DNA of 64,000 nucleotides from JALZKA01 sp963754045 (GTDB taxonomy: Bacteria; Actinomycetota; Thermoleophilia; Solirubrobacterales; 70-9). Below, one piece after another: positions 32,487-41,028 of the stretch; position 1 is the stretch's first letter, and each line of letters starts with the position of its first letter. A model generated the notes under the pieces. It was not told the DNA's origin and did not search any database. It saw only the letters and a list, made by a program, of their open reading frames with translations. The DNA is taken from the NCBI GenBank assembly GCA_963754045.1, contig CAVWEN010000003.1:1-64000 (forward strand), given 5' to 3'. A program made the translations under genes and the position numbers.

Positions 32487-33784
32487 TCGCGCACCTCTGC
32501 CTCGAGCGCAGTGACACAGTCCGTCGGTGCCTTTTCGTCGGTCGACGGGGCGCCGGAGACCGTGTCGGCAGGCTCGTTCTGCCCGCGTGAGAGGTAGATG
32601 AACGGCAGGGCGCAGGCGGAGATGCCCGCGCCGATCAAGTAGGAGCTGGCGTAACCGTTGACGTCGGCGGCGCGGCCGAGCAGCGGCTGGCTCGCGACCC
32701 CGCCGGCCGATCCCATCAGCGAGTCGAACGAGAGGATCGTGGCCCGCTGCTCGGAGGGGATGAGGCCGTTCAGGTAGGCCTGGCGAATTGGCTGGGTCGC
32801 CGCGAACAGCAGCCCCCAGACGACGATCATCGCGATCACGCCGCCGAATGAGTCGATGGTGCCGATCGCGATCAGCGCCAGGGTGCTGACGCCGGTCGCC
32901 ACCAGCAGGGCCGTGGTTCGACGGTGGAACCGTCGGCGGATCCACGGCGCCACCAGCCCGCCGAGGATCTGCGACCCGGCGACGATCGCCGCCACGAGCC
33001 CGGCGATTCCGTATGCCTCAGGGTCCCCGTAGAGCTCCAGGAGGTAGGGCTGCAGCGCGTAGAAGACGTAAATGCCGATCCCCCCGAGAAAGACCGACGA
33101 GACCATCAGCCACTTCACCGCGGGCACATGCCAGCCGCCCTCGATCGAGGCGCTCGCGATCTCGCGCATCTCGGCCCGCACGCCGGTCCCCTTTTTCGGC
33201 GTGAAGCCCACGTCGTGCATCAGCCTGAACGCGATCACGAACATTCCGACGAGCACCGCGGCACGAACGAGAAATGGCACTCCCAGGTTCGTGATCTGGG
33301 CGATATAGCCGCCGCCGACGGCACCGGTCAGCATCGCCACGCCGCCGACCGTCTGAGCGCGTCCGAAGACGCGCTCGAGATCCCCGGTGAACCCCGTGGC
33401 GTCGAGCGCGTCGACCAGCCACGCCTCGATCGCGCCGCTGAAGAACGTGAAGCCAAGCCCGAGTCCAACCGAGACGATCGCCCAGAGATAGAACGAGGCC
33501 TCGACCTGCCACAGCAGGTAGTAGAGGATGGTCGTGGCAGTGAGGGTCACGGTTCCGAGCAGGAACGAGGCCCGGCGTCCGACCGTGTCGGCGACGATCC
33601 CGGTCGGCACCTCGAAGACCACCATCCCCGCGGTGAAGAACGCGTTCGCGGCGAACGCCTCCAGGTTCGACAGTCCCGCGTCGAGCAGGAAGATCGTGTT
33701 GATGCCCCAGATGAACGACGCGGCGAGGGTGTTGCCGAACTCGAGCGTCAGGTACGTCCGCTGAATCCTCGCGGGAGTGGGCAT
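32483..33784 (-). CDS. MFS transporter
   Basis: 433 aa, 12 membrane helices. The family loop GIVADTVGRRASFLLGT (G-x-x-x-D-x-x-G-R-R) lies between helices 2 and 3; the second half has ILGGLVAPWIRRRFHRRTTA. It resembles DHA-type drug exporters. Its ATG directly follows the permease stop (TAG then ATG at 33785/33784), so it is the third gene of an ABC-exporter operon. A role in exporting a compound together with the ABC pair is inferred; the substrate is not visible. Confidence 0.85.
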   Translation of the reverse strand: MPTPARIQRTYLTLEFGNTLAASFIWGINTIFLLDAGLSNLEAFAANAFFTAGMVVFEVPTGIVADTVGRRASFLLGTVTLTATTILYYLLWQVEASFYLWAIVSVGLGLGFTFFSGAIEAWLVDALDATGFTGDLERVFGRAQTVGGVAMLTGAVGGGYIAQITNLGVPFLVRAAVLVGMFVIAFRLMHDVGFTPKKGTGVRAEMREIASASIEGGWHVPAVKWLMVSSVFLGGIGIYVFYALQPYLLELYGDPEAYGIAGLVAAIVAGSQILGGLVAPWIRRRFHRRTTALLVATGVSTLALIAIGTIDSFGGVIAMIVVWGLLFAATQPIRQAYLNGLIPSEQRATILSFDSLMGSAGGVASQPLLGRAADVNGYASSYLIGAGISACALPFIYLSRGQNEPADTVSGAPSTDEKAPTDCVTALEAEVRD

Positions 33785-36343
33785 CTATTCGTATGAGAGT
33801 GCTTCGAGCACGTCGAGCTTCGACGCTCGGCGCGCCGGGCCGATCGCGGCGATCACCCCGGCGACGACGCTCAGCAACAACAGCATGATCAGGGTGCCGA
33901 CCGGGATCGAGAGGGTGAAGCCCTCGTCGGCGAGCGGCCGGGAGATCATCACGGCGAAGACGACGCCCAGGATCGCGCCCAGTACGGCGCCGATCAGGGC
34001 GGTGATCACCGCCTCGTAGCGCACGATTCGGCGCACCTGGCGCCGTGAGGTGCCAACGGCGCGGAGCAGGCCCAGCTCGCGGGTGCGCTCGTGGATCGAG
34101 AGCGCGAGCGTGTTGACGATCCCGAACAGCGAGACGATCACCGTCAACATCAGCAGCGCGTAGATGATCCCCAGCAGCGCGTCGAGCTGCTCGCCGATCG
34201 AGTCCTTGAGCTCGCCCTGGTCCAGCGTTTCGATGGTCTGAAACCCGCCGGAGAGGACCTCGTCGATCTGACCGCGTACGGCGCCAACGTCCGCGCCCTC
34301 GGCGAGGTTGACGAAGATGTTCGTGGCCGAGGTGCCCTCTCCGTATGCCTGGGCGTTCTCGTCGGAGGCGGCGTAGTCGCCGATGAAGTCGGTGTTGTCC
34401 TTGAAGGTCCCGGTGATCGTGTAGGGGATCACTTCGCCGGAGGCGGTCGTGGTGTCGAAGCTGTCCCCGACGCCGAAACCGTGCTCATCGGCCCAGCCCT
34501 CGTCGGCGACCGCGTCGTTCGGTCCCATCGAACGCAGCAGCTCCGGTGAGCCATCGGTCCAGTCGAGGGTCAGCACGTCCGCGGCGGTGCCGGGGTTGAT
34601 CAGGCTGAGATAGCCGCCGTCACTCCCGGTGTTCTCCACGATCGCCTGCGTGTAGCGGTAGGGCGAGACGGCCTGGATCCCGTCGATATCGCTGATTGCC
34701 TCGCCCGCTCGAACCGGGATGTCGGTGAAGCCGTCCGTGTGGGAGAGGATCAGGTCGCCGGCCAGCGTTTGGTCGATCGCGTCGTCGATCGAGCCGCGGA
34801 TGCCCGCGGCGAAGACCGAAACGAACGAGACGAGCGCCAGGCCGATCATCAGTGCGGCGGCCGTGGTGGCGGTGCGGCCCGGGTTGCGGATCGTGTTCTC
34901 GCGGGCGATCTTGCCCGGGGTTCCCCGCAGGCGCTCAAGCGGACGGCCGACGAACGACGCCATCGGCGTCACCAGCTGTGGGCTGAGCAGGGTCACGCCG
35001 ATGAACACCAGCCCGGCGCCAACGCCAATCCACAGCTCGCCCGGCGAGATCGCCCCGAAGACGCCCAGGAGCATCGCCGCGCCACCGAGCACCGTCATCG
35101 CGCCACCGGCCGCGGTGCGCCGGCCGCGGCCCCTTGTCGTCTCCAGCACCGCACCCTCGCGCAGACCGGTAATCGGCGGGACCCGCGTGGCCCGCAACGC
35201 GGGGAAGAGGGCCGAGACAACGGTGATCGCGGTCCCGAGCGCCAGCCCGAGAATCACGGTGCGCGGCTTGAAGACGAGACCCGAGCTGGGCAGATCGATG
35301 CCAACAGCGGCCAGCAGTGACGAGACCCCCTCGGCAAACCCGATGCCTGCGACGACGCCGATGATCGAGGCCAGCAGCCCCATCACCAGCGCCTCGATCG
35401 TGACCGAGCCGACGATCTGGCGGCGCGAGGCGCCCAGGGTGCGCAGCATCGCGAACTCGCGGGTGCGCTGGGCGACGATGATCGAGAAGGTGTTGAAGAT
35501 CAGGAAGGCGGCGACGAACAGGGCTACGCCGCCGAAGATCAGGAGCGCGATCTTGAGGAAGCCCGTCAGCTCCCCGATGTCGTCCTGCTGGCTTTGGACA
35601 TTCTCCAGCCCGGTCTCGGCCTTAAGGGTGTCGGGCAGAACCGCCGTGAGGCTCTGTGCGAGCTGCTCGGGCCTCGTCTTCTCGTCCGCCGCAACGATGA
35701 TCTGGTCGAACTGGCCGACCTTGCCGGTGATCCGCTGGATCTCGGGCAGGTCGATCACTGCAAAGGTCGCGCCGCCGAACGAGTCGATGTCGCCCAGCGT
35801 GGCGATGCCGACGAGCGTGTACGCCTTCGCCTCCTCCTTGCCCGAGATCGTCACCTGGTCGCCGATCTCGAAGCCCTCGTCGTCGGCGCTCGCTTTGTCG
35901 ATCGTCACCTCGTTTGGGCCCTCGGGCGGGCCACCCTCCACGTAGGTGAGCGGGTCGAAGCGATCCGGTCCGCCGGCCGAGAAACCCAGACTGGGAGCGC
36001 CGTTGCCGCCACGCGGCTCGCCGTCGGCCCCGATGATCGCGGTGCCTGCGTCGGCGATCGTGCCCGAGGCGATGCCCACGCCGCGCACTCGCTCGACCTC
36101 ATCGAGAATCGAGGCGTTAAACGGGGGGGTGGTGCCGTCGTCCTGCTCGACCGCCTCGTTGGTCGAGATCACCGCATCGACGCCCTCGTTGGCCTCGGTG
36201 AAGATCTCCTCGAAGGAACTGTCGATGGTGTCGGTGAGGACGTATGTGCCCGAGACCATCGTCACGCCGAGCACGATCGCGATCGAGGTCAGCGCAGCCC
36301 GGAACTTGCGGGCGCCGAGACTCTTGAGAGCGAGCGAGATCAA
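33785..36343 (-). CDS. ABC transporter permease (FtsX/MacB-like)
   Basis: 852 aa from a TTG at 36343. Two FtsX repeats: each has an N-terminal helix (LGARKFRAALTSIAIVLGVT), a large extracytoplasmic MacB-PCD region, and three C-terminal helices with the signature EFAMLRTLGASRRQIVGSVT in the first half and ELGLLRAVGTSRRQVRRIVR in the second. This gives about eight to ten helices in total. It partners with the ATPase upstream, whose stop is 4 bp away. Such fused permeases export lipids, peptides or drugs, or perform mechanotransmission at the cell surface. Confidence 0.9.
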   Translation of the reverse strand: MISLALKSLGARKFRAALTSIAIVLGVTMVSGTYVLTDTIDSSFEEIFTEANEGVDAVISTNEAVEQDDGTTPPFNASILDEVERVRGVGIASGTIADAGTAIIGADGEPRGGNGAPSLGFSAGGPDRFDPLTYVEGGPPEGPNEVTIDKASADDEGFEIGDQVTISGKEEAKAYTLVGIATLGDIDSFGGATFAVIDLPEIQRITGKVGQFDQIIVAADEKTRPEQLAQSLTAVLPDTLKAETGLENVQSQQDDIGELTGFLKIALLIFGGVALFVAAFLIFNTFSIIVAQRTREFAMLRTLGASRRQIVGSVTIEALVMGLLASIIGVVAGIGFAEGVSSLLAAVGIDLPSSGLVFKPRTVILGLALGTAITVVSALFPALRATRVPPITGLREGAVLETTRGRGRRTAAGGAMTVLGGAAMLLGVFGAISPGELWIGVGAGLVFIGVTLLSPQLVTPMASFVGRPLERLRGTPGKIARENTIRNPGRTATTAAALMIGLALVSFVSVFAAGIRGSIDDAIDQTLAGDLILSHTDGFTDIPVRAGEAISDIDGIQAVSPYRYTQAIVENTGSDGGYLSLINPGTAADVLTLDWTDGSPELLRSMGPNDAVADEGWADEHGFGVGDSFDTTTASGEVIPYTITGTFKDNTDFIGDYAASDENAQAYGEGTSATNIFVNLAEGADVGAVRGQIDEVLSGGFQTIETLDQGELKDSIGEQLDALLGIIYALLMLTVIVSLFGIVNTLALSIHERTRELGLLRAVGTSRRQVRRIVRYEAVITALIGAVLGAILGVVFAVMISRPLADEGFTLSIPVGTLIMLLLLSVVAGVIAAIGPARRASKLDVLEALSYE

Positions 36344-36347
36344 GCGG

Positions 36348-37085
36348 CTAGGCGAGCTGCTTCATCACGTCGAGGACCTCTTCGGCGCCCAGCGAACCCT
36401 CGTCGCGCACGATCCGGCCGTCGGCGAGAACGAGGATGCGATCGGCCGTCGCGGCCGCCGTGGCGTCGTGGGTGACCATCACCACCGTCTGGCCGAGCTG
36501 ATCGACCGCGTGGCGCAGCAGCGCCAGGACCTCCTCCGACGAGCGCGAGTCCAGGTTTCCAGTCGGCTCGTCGGCAAAGACGACGGCGGGCTTGGAGACC
36601 AGCGCACGAGCGATCGCAACGCGCTGTTGCTGACCGCCCGAGAGCTGCGAGGGACGGTGGCTCAGGCGGTCGCCCAGGCCGACCGCGGCGACGATCTCGT
36701 TCATCAGCGCCTGGTCCGGGTCGCGGCCCGCCAGCTTCAGCGGCAGCAGGATGTTCTCCTCGGCCGTCAGCACCGGTAACAGGTTGAAGAACTGGAAGAC
36801 AAAGCCGATCTTGTCGCGGCGCAGCTCGGTCAGCTCGTTATCTCCCAGTGCGCCGACGTCGGTGCCGTCGATCCTCACGCTCCCGGCGGTGGGCCGGTCG
36901 AGGCCGGCAAGGCAGTGCATCAGGGTTGACTTGCCCGAACCCGAAGGTCCCATGATCGCTGTGAAGTTGCCTGAGGGGAACTCGACACTGACGCCGTCGA
37001 GCGCCGTGACGGCAGTGTCGCCCTCGCCGAAGACACGAGTCAGATCACGCGCGATGACGATCGGGGTTCCCGGGGAGTCGGGCAC
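36348..37085 (-). CDS. ABC transporter ATP-binding protein (MacB/LolD type)
   Basis: 245 aa from a GTG at 37085 with GGAAGGA upstream. Walker A MGPSGSGKSTLMHCLAGLDR, the Q-loop GFVFQFFNLLPVLTAEENIL, signature LSGGQQQRVAIARALVSKPA, Walker B VVFADEPTGNLD and switch MVTHDATAA. This is the MacB/LolD/FtsE subgroup. It powers the FtsX-like permease encoded next. First gene of an apparent three-gene operon with permease and MFS transporter. Confidence 0.95.
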   Translation of the reverse strand: MPDSPGTPIVIARDLTRVFGEGDTAVTALDGVSVEFPSGNFTAIMGPSGSGKSTLMHCLAGLDRPTAGSVRIDGTDVGALGDNELTELRRDKIGFVFQFFNLLPVLTAEENILLPLKLAGRDPDQALMNEIVAAVGLGDRLSHRPSQLSGGQQQRVAIARALVSKPAVVFADEPTGNLDSRSSEEVLALLRHAVDQLGQTVVMVTHDATAAATADRILVLADGRIVRDEGSLGAEEVLDVMKQLA

Positions 37086-37145
37086 GTGCTGGTCCTTCCA
37101 GTCGCTGGGAAGGGGCCGAGGCTAGCGAGCGCTCCGCAAGACGCA

Positions 37146-37151
37146 TAGAGT
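37146..37151 (+). promoter_or_regulatory. -10 box TAGAGT of a leaderless gene
   Basis: TAGAGT ends 6 nt before the ATG at 37158; no ribosome-binding site is present. Lies in the divergent space with the ABC ATPase gene. Confidence 0.4.
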
Positions 37152-37157
37152 GCGCCG

Positions 37158-37892
37158 ATGCCAAATCACTCCCTCGCCCCACGCTCCGCCCTGGCCATCG
37201 CGGTCGCCATCTCTATCGGCCTGACGGGCCTCTCGGCCTCGGCAGCAACGCCTGTGGCGGACTACAAGAACTTCCGGAGCATCAAGGGCCTGAAGCTGAA
37301 CGGTGAGGCGGCGCGTGACGGTAGGAAGCTCAAGCTCACCGAGACCGTCGAGCAGACGAGCAGCGCTTTCACCAAGCGGCGCTCGCTGAAGACGACGCGA
37401 TCGTTCTCGAGCCAGTTCCTGATCTCCCAGGAGGGTGGCGCGGACGGGCTGGCCTTCGTGATCCTCAACGGGCCGAAGAGCGTTCTTGGCGAGGGCGGTA
37501 GCGGCAACGGCTACCTGGGGCTGGAAAAGAGCCTGGCCGTGGAATTCGACCTCTTCCGATCGGACGACTTCGGCGATCCACCTCAGCCTCACATCGCCCT
37601 TCACGACGAGGGCGACCCGGGCGACCCGATCGGCGAGGCCGTTCCGTTCCCGCTGGGCAACGGCAAGGTGCGCGCGTGGGTCACCTACAACGCGAAGAAC
37701 AAGCGGATGAAGATATATGCGAGCGAGGGACGCAGGCGCCCGAACCAGCCCCTGATCTCGGAGATCGCGAACCTGAGAGCCAAGGTCGGCTCGAGAAGTG
37801 CCCGCGTCGGGTTCACCGCGGCGACCGGCGGCCTCGCCTCCGTGCAGCACGTCCTCGGCTGGAAGCTCAAGCAGAAGCGCAAGCGCCGCTAG
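37158..37892 (+). CDS. secreted L-type (legume-like) lectin domain protein
   Basis: 244 aa. The signal peptide SALAIAVAISIGLTGLSASA is followed by a beta-sandwich with SSQFLISQEGGADGLAFVIL, LGEGGSGNGYLGLEKSLAVE, FDLFRSDDFGDPPQPHIALH. This is the carbohydrate-binding core of legume-type lectins: the ADG/A motif, GGxxGYxG, the EFDxF strand and the nearby H. The C-terminal VGFTAATGGLASVQHVLGW is the last strand pair with W. Lectins of this fold are rare in actinobacteria. It probably binds a glycan outside the cell; no partner enzyme is adjacent. Confidence 0.75.
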   Translation: MPNHSLAPRSALAIAVAISIGLTGLSASAATPVADYKNFRSIKGLKLNGEAARDGRKLKLTETVEQTSSAFTKRRSLKTTRSFSSQFLISQEGGADGLAFVILNGPKSVLGEGGSGNGYLGLEKSLAVEFDLFRSDDFGDPPQPHIALHDEGDPGDPIGEAVPFPLGNGKVRAWVTYNAKNKRMKIYASEGRRRPNQPLISEIANLRAKVGSRSARVGFTAATGGLASVQHVLGWKLKQKRKRR

Positions 37893-37918
37893 CGGCGGGG
37901 CGCCTGTAGCGTGGCGGC

Positions 37919-38638
37919 GTGCTCACCGCGATCGCCTATGGAGTAACCGCCTCGAGCGCGCTGGTGATCGGTGCGGTGATCGGGGCGCGCTGGGACCTGC
38001 CGCGCTACCTGACCGCGGCGCTGCTCGCGTTCGCCAGTGGCGCGTTGATCTCGGCGCTCGCCTTCGAGCTGTTCGCCGAGGCCTACGAGCTGGGCGGGGC
38101 GGCGCGATCCGGCCTCGGGCTGTTGGCCGGAGCGGCGGTGTTCGTGGTTGCGGACAGCAGGCTCGAGAGCCGCATGGGCGAGCATGCGCGCAGCGGCGGA
38201 GGCTCGCGCTCGGTCGGATGGGCGCTGCTAGCGGGGGTGACCCTCGACGGCGTTCCGGAGAATGTCGCGCTCGGCACCTCGCTGGCGGAAGGCGCGTCGG
38301 TGAGCCTGTTGGTGGCTATCTTCGCGTCGAATCTGCCCGAGGCGCTTGTCGGGGCGACCGCAATGCGCGAGACGGGCCAGTCGAACGGTCGGATCGTCGG
38401 CATCTGGACGATCTGCGCGGCGCTGCTGGCGGTTGCCGTAGTCGCGGGAGACGCGATCGGCGCCGGGCTTAGCCCGGAGCTGCTGGCGATCACCCTCGGG
38501 TTCGCGGGCGGGGCGGTGCTGGCGTCGCTTGCCGACACCCTGATGCCGGAGGCGTTCAAGGCCGGCAAGCCCTGGATCGCGTTCGCAACCGCGGCGGGGT
38601 TCTTCGTTTCGTTCGTCCTCGCGGCGGGCGGGGGGTAG
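37919..38638 (+). CDS. ZIP-family metal transporter
   Basis: 239 aa from a GTG at 37919, eight helices. LDGVPENVALGTSLAEGASV is the conserved helix IV motif (H/D-x-x-P-E-N/G), and FASNLPEALVGATAMRE is helix V (N-x-P-E). The ZIP metal site usually has His where this protein has Asp (DGVPEN), as in several bacterial ZIP subgroups. It may carry Zn, Fe or Mn. It lies 26 bp after the lectin gene. Confidence 0.85.
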   Translation: MLTAIAYGVTASSALVIGAVIGARWDLPRYLTAALLAFASGALISALAFELFAEAYELGGAARSGLGLLAGAAVFVVADSRLESRMGEHARSGGGSRSVGWALLAGVTLDGVPENVALGTSLAEGASVSLLVAIFASNLPEALVGATAMRETGQSNGRIVGIWTICAALLAVAVVAGDAIGAGLSPELLAITLGFAGGAVLASLADTLMPEAFKAGKPWIAFATAAGFFVSFVLAAGGG

Positions 38639-38691
38639 GCTTTTGCGGCGGCATGGGCAGGCCACAACACGCTGTTCGAGCCGGGCGGATA

Positions 38692-39063
38692 GTGGCGCTT
38701 CGCAAGTCGCGCATCCGGATTCTGCTTGCGCTCGCGATCGTCGGCTTCGTGGTGCCGAACGCGTTCGTGATCGCCTATACGGTGCAGGAGGGCTTCGCCA
38801 TCGGCGACTACCTGGCGGAGTGGTTCGACACGTTGCCGAACGCGCAACTCAGCATCGACCTGGGCCTGGTCTCGCTCTCGTTTCTGCTGTGGGCGGGGTG
38901 GGATGCGGCTCGGGTTGGGGTGAAGCGCTGGTGGTGGGCAATCGTTGGCACCTTCACGGTGGGCATCTGCTTCGGCGTACCGCTCTACCTCTGGCTGCGC
39001 GAGCGCCGGCTCGGATCAACCGCTGACGAGAAGCAGGCCGTGCCAAGTTCGGCACCCGCCTAG
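38692..39063 (+). CDS. DUF2834-like membrane protein
   Basis: About 123 aa from a GTG at 38692 (an ATG at 38653 is also in frame). Three hydrophobic helices: ILLALAIVGFVVPNAFVIAY, IDLGLVSLSFLLWAGWDAAR and WWAIVGTFTVGICFGVPLYL, with the DxGLxxxSFLxW pattern of DUF2834 proteins. Function unknown. It follows the ZIP gene in the same direction. Confidence 0.65.
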   Translation: MALRKSRIRILLALAIVGFVVPNAFVIAYTVQEGFAIGDYLAEWFDTLPNAQLSIDLGLVSLSFLLWAGWDAARVGVKRWWWAIVGTFTVGICFGVPLYLWLRERRLGSTADEKQAVPSSAPA

Positions 39064-39157
39064 CCCCGCGTGCCGGGCGGCTAGCGCCACGGTTCTGGCA
39101 TGAGGCTCGCGCTCGAACCGCCACCGTTCGCGCTCGCAGCACCGTTTAGCGGCGGAA

Positions 39158-39835
39158 CTACGTGACCGAGGCGCCAGCGGTGGCGAGGGCACTCGCCACG
39201 CACGATCGCACCACTTCGGCTGGGTCGACCTTGAACAGCTCAGGTGGGGCGTCGGGCTCGGCCTGGCGCATGCCGACGCGGATGCGTGCGAGGTGCATCG
39301 CCCCGAGGGTCTGGGTCCAGAGCAGGTTGGCGGTGTAGTCGGGGTCGGCGACGGTGAAGATGCCGGCGTCGGCGCCGTCGCGCAGGATGCGTGCGAGATG
39401 GCCGATCGGCCGCGCCATGCCGGCGCCGAGGCGCAGCCATACGGACTCCGAGACGACCCCCTGGAGCTCCAGGGCAGGGCGCTGCATCAGTGAGAGCGAC
39501 GAGTCGAGAAAGGCCGGGTAGCGCTGGCAGAACAAGGCGAAAGCCTCGGCCGTGCGCTCGAGCCGGAGCACGGGATCCTCCTCGTTGGCCGACGCCGCTT
39601 CCAACGCGGTCCCGAGCTCGTCGAGATAGTCGGTGACGGTGAGAACGAAGAGCTCCTCCTTGGAGGAGAAGTGGCGGTAGACGAGCCCACGCGCGATCCC
39701 GACCGCCCGCGCGATCTCCTCGATCGGCGCCTGCTGCATCCCGCGCTCGTCGAACAGCGCCCGCGTCGCCGCCACCAGGGCCCGTTCGCGAACGATGCGG
39801 AGCGGCTCCTTCTTCGGCTTTGTGCGCGTGCTCAC
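39158..39835 (-). CDS. TetR/AcrR-family repressor next to desaturase genes
   Basis: 225 aa from a GTG at 39835. The N-terminal helix-turn-helix is ALVAATRALFDERGMQQAPI, EEIARAVGIARGLVYRHFSS, KEELFVLTVTDYL; the C-terminal ligand domain has AEAFALFCQRYPAFLDSSLS. It is divergent from the ferredoxin reductase/desaturase operon, separated by 85 bp containing two dyads. By analogy with DesT and similar TetR regulators of desaturases, it may sense acyl-CoA and repress the operon and itself; that is inference. Confidence 0.85.
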   Translation of the reverse strand: MSTRTKPKKEPLRIVRERALVAATRALFDERGMQQAPIEEIARAVGIARGLVYRHFSSKEELFVLTVTDYLDELGTALEAASANEEDPVLRLERTAEAFALFCQRYPAFLDSSLSLMQRPALELQGVVSESVWLRLGAGMARPIGHLARILRDGADAGIFTVADPDYTANLLWTQTLGAMHLARIRVGMRQAEPDAPPELFKVDPAEVVRSCVASALATAGASVT

Positions 39836-39865
39836 AGTTAGAGCGTAGGCGAACCGGGTACATTC

Positions 39866-39894
39866 TGAGAACCAATGGTTGACACATGTTCTCA
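39866..39894. promoter_or_regulatory. operator candidate and -35 box between TetR and desaturase operon
   Basis: An inverted repeat TGAGAAC (39866-39872) with GTTCTCA (39888-39894) spaced by 15 nt, enclosing a second palindrome AACCA-A-TGGTT (39870-39880). A perfect TTGACA (39879-39884) lies inside. The position between the divergent genes fits a TetR operator. Confidence 0.6.
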
Positions 39895-39920
39895 TCCGGG
39901 CTTCGCCGCAGGTCTCCAGC

Positions 39921-41018
39921 ATGGCTGAACGGGGCGCCATACCGAAGGTCCCGAAGCTCCAGCGCCGCGCGCTCGACGCGATGCGGGTGCTCTTCAACCC
40001 GCTGCTGCCCGACGACTACCTCGAGATGATCAATCCGCTCTGGTCGACGCGCGAGCTGCGCGGCCGGATCGAGCGGATCCACCCCGAAACCGACGACGCG
40101 GTGACGATCGAGATCCGCCCGGGCTACCAGTGGGAGCGCTACGAACCCGGGCAGTACCTGCGGATCGGCGTGGTCGTCGACGGCGTGCATCACTGGCGCG
40201 CCTACTCGCTCACCTCCGACCCCGATCGCCCCGACGGCTTCATCTCGATCACGCCCAAGCGCGTCGAGGAGGGGGTCGTCTCGCCCTTTCTCACCAAACA
40301 GGCCTCGCCCGGCGACATCGTCCGCCTCGGCGGGGTGGAGGGTGTCTTCAAGATGCCGGACCCCGCGCCTGAGAAGGTCCTCTTCATCTCGGCCGGCTCG
40401 GGGATCACCCCGATCATGGCGATGCTCCGCCACCTCGACCGCGCCGATGAGTGCCAGGACGTTTCCTTCATCCACTCCGCCCGCCAGGAGGATCTGGTGA
40501 TCTTCGGCGAAGAGCTGAAGTCCGTCGACGATCGTCATCAGGGCTTCAGCCTCCACCTCCAGATCACCGGCCGCGACGGTCGCATGGGCCCCAGGGACAT
40601 GGACAAGCTCTGTCCCGACTGGCGCGAGCGCGAAACCTTTGCCTCCGGACCCGGCGAGCTGCTCGACGACCTCGCCGAGCACTGGGAGCACAACGGCGAC
40701 CCCGACCGCTTTCACTTCGAGCGCTTCCAACCCGTCATCGGCGGCGATGCCAGCGGGGGCGCGGGTGGGACGATCAGCTTTTGCAAGTCCGACGTCGAGA
40801 CCGAATGTGACGGCGGCACGCCCATCCTCGTCGCCGGCGAGGAGGCCGGGATCGAGATGCCCTTCGGCTGCCGGATGGGGATCTGCCACACCTGCGTCGG
40901 AAAACTGCGCTCGGGGCAGGTTCGCGACCTTCGTACCGGGGAAGTAACAGGCAACAACGGCGAAACGGTGCGCACCTGCGTGAACGCCCCTGAAGGGGCA
41001 GTTGAAATCGAACTATGA
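39921..41018 (+). CDS. ferredoxin reductase with 2Fe-2S domain (desaturase electron donor)
   Basis: 365 aa from the ATG at 39921. The FAD-binding region has YEPGQYLRIGVVVDGVHHWR, AYSLTS (R-x-Y-S-x-[ST]); NAD-binding LFISAGSGITPIMAML; and a C-terminal plant-type [2Fe-2S] ferredoxin domain with EMPFGCRMGICHTCVGKLRS and VRTCVN, the Cx4Cx2C...C motif. This domain order matches Rv3230c, the reductase for the DesA3 stearoyl-CoA desaturase of mycobacteria. It passes electrons from NAD(P)H to the desaturase encoded downstream, which begins near its stop. Confidence 0.9.
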   Translation: MAERGAIPKVPKLQRRALDAMRVLFNPLLPDDYLEMINPLWSTRELRGRIERIHPETDDAVTIEIRPGYQWERYEPGQYLRIGVVVDGVHHWRAYSLTSDPDRPDGFISITPKRVEEGVVSPFLTKQASPGDIVRLGGVEGVFKMPDPAPEKVLFISAGSGITPIMAMLRHLDRADECQDVSFIHSARQEDLVIFGEELKSVDDRHQGFSLHLQITGRDGRMGPRDMDKLCPDWRERETFASGPGELLDDLAEHWEHNGDPDRFHFERFQPVIGGDASGGAGGTISFCKSDVETECDGGTPILVAGEEAGIEMPFGCRMGICHTCVGKLRSGQVRDLRTGEVTGNNGETVRTCVNAPEGAVEIEL

Positions 41019-41028
41019 GGAGCACGAC

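Noticed and set aside
39240..40889. 549-codon open frame opposite the ferredoxin reductase and TetR genes
   Set aside because: It crosses a divergent promoter region and two known genes; composition is typical of an antisense shadow.
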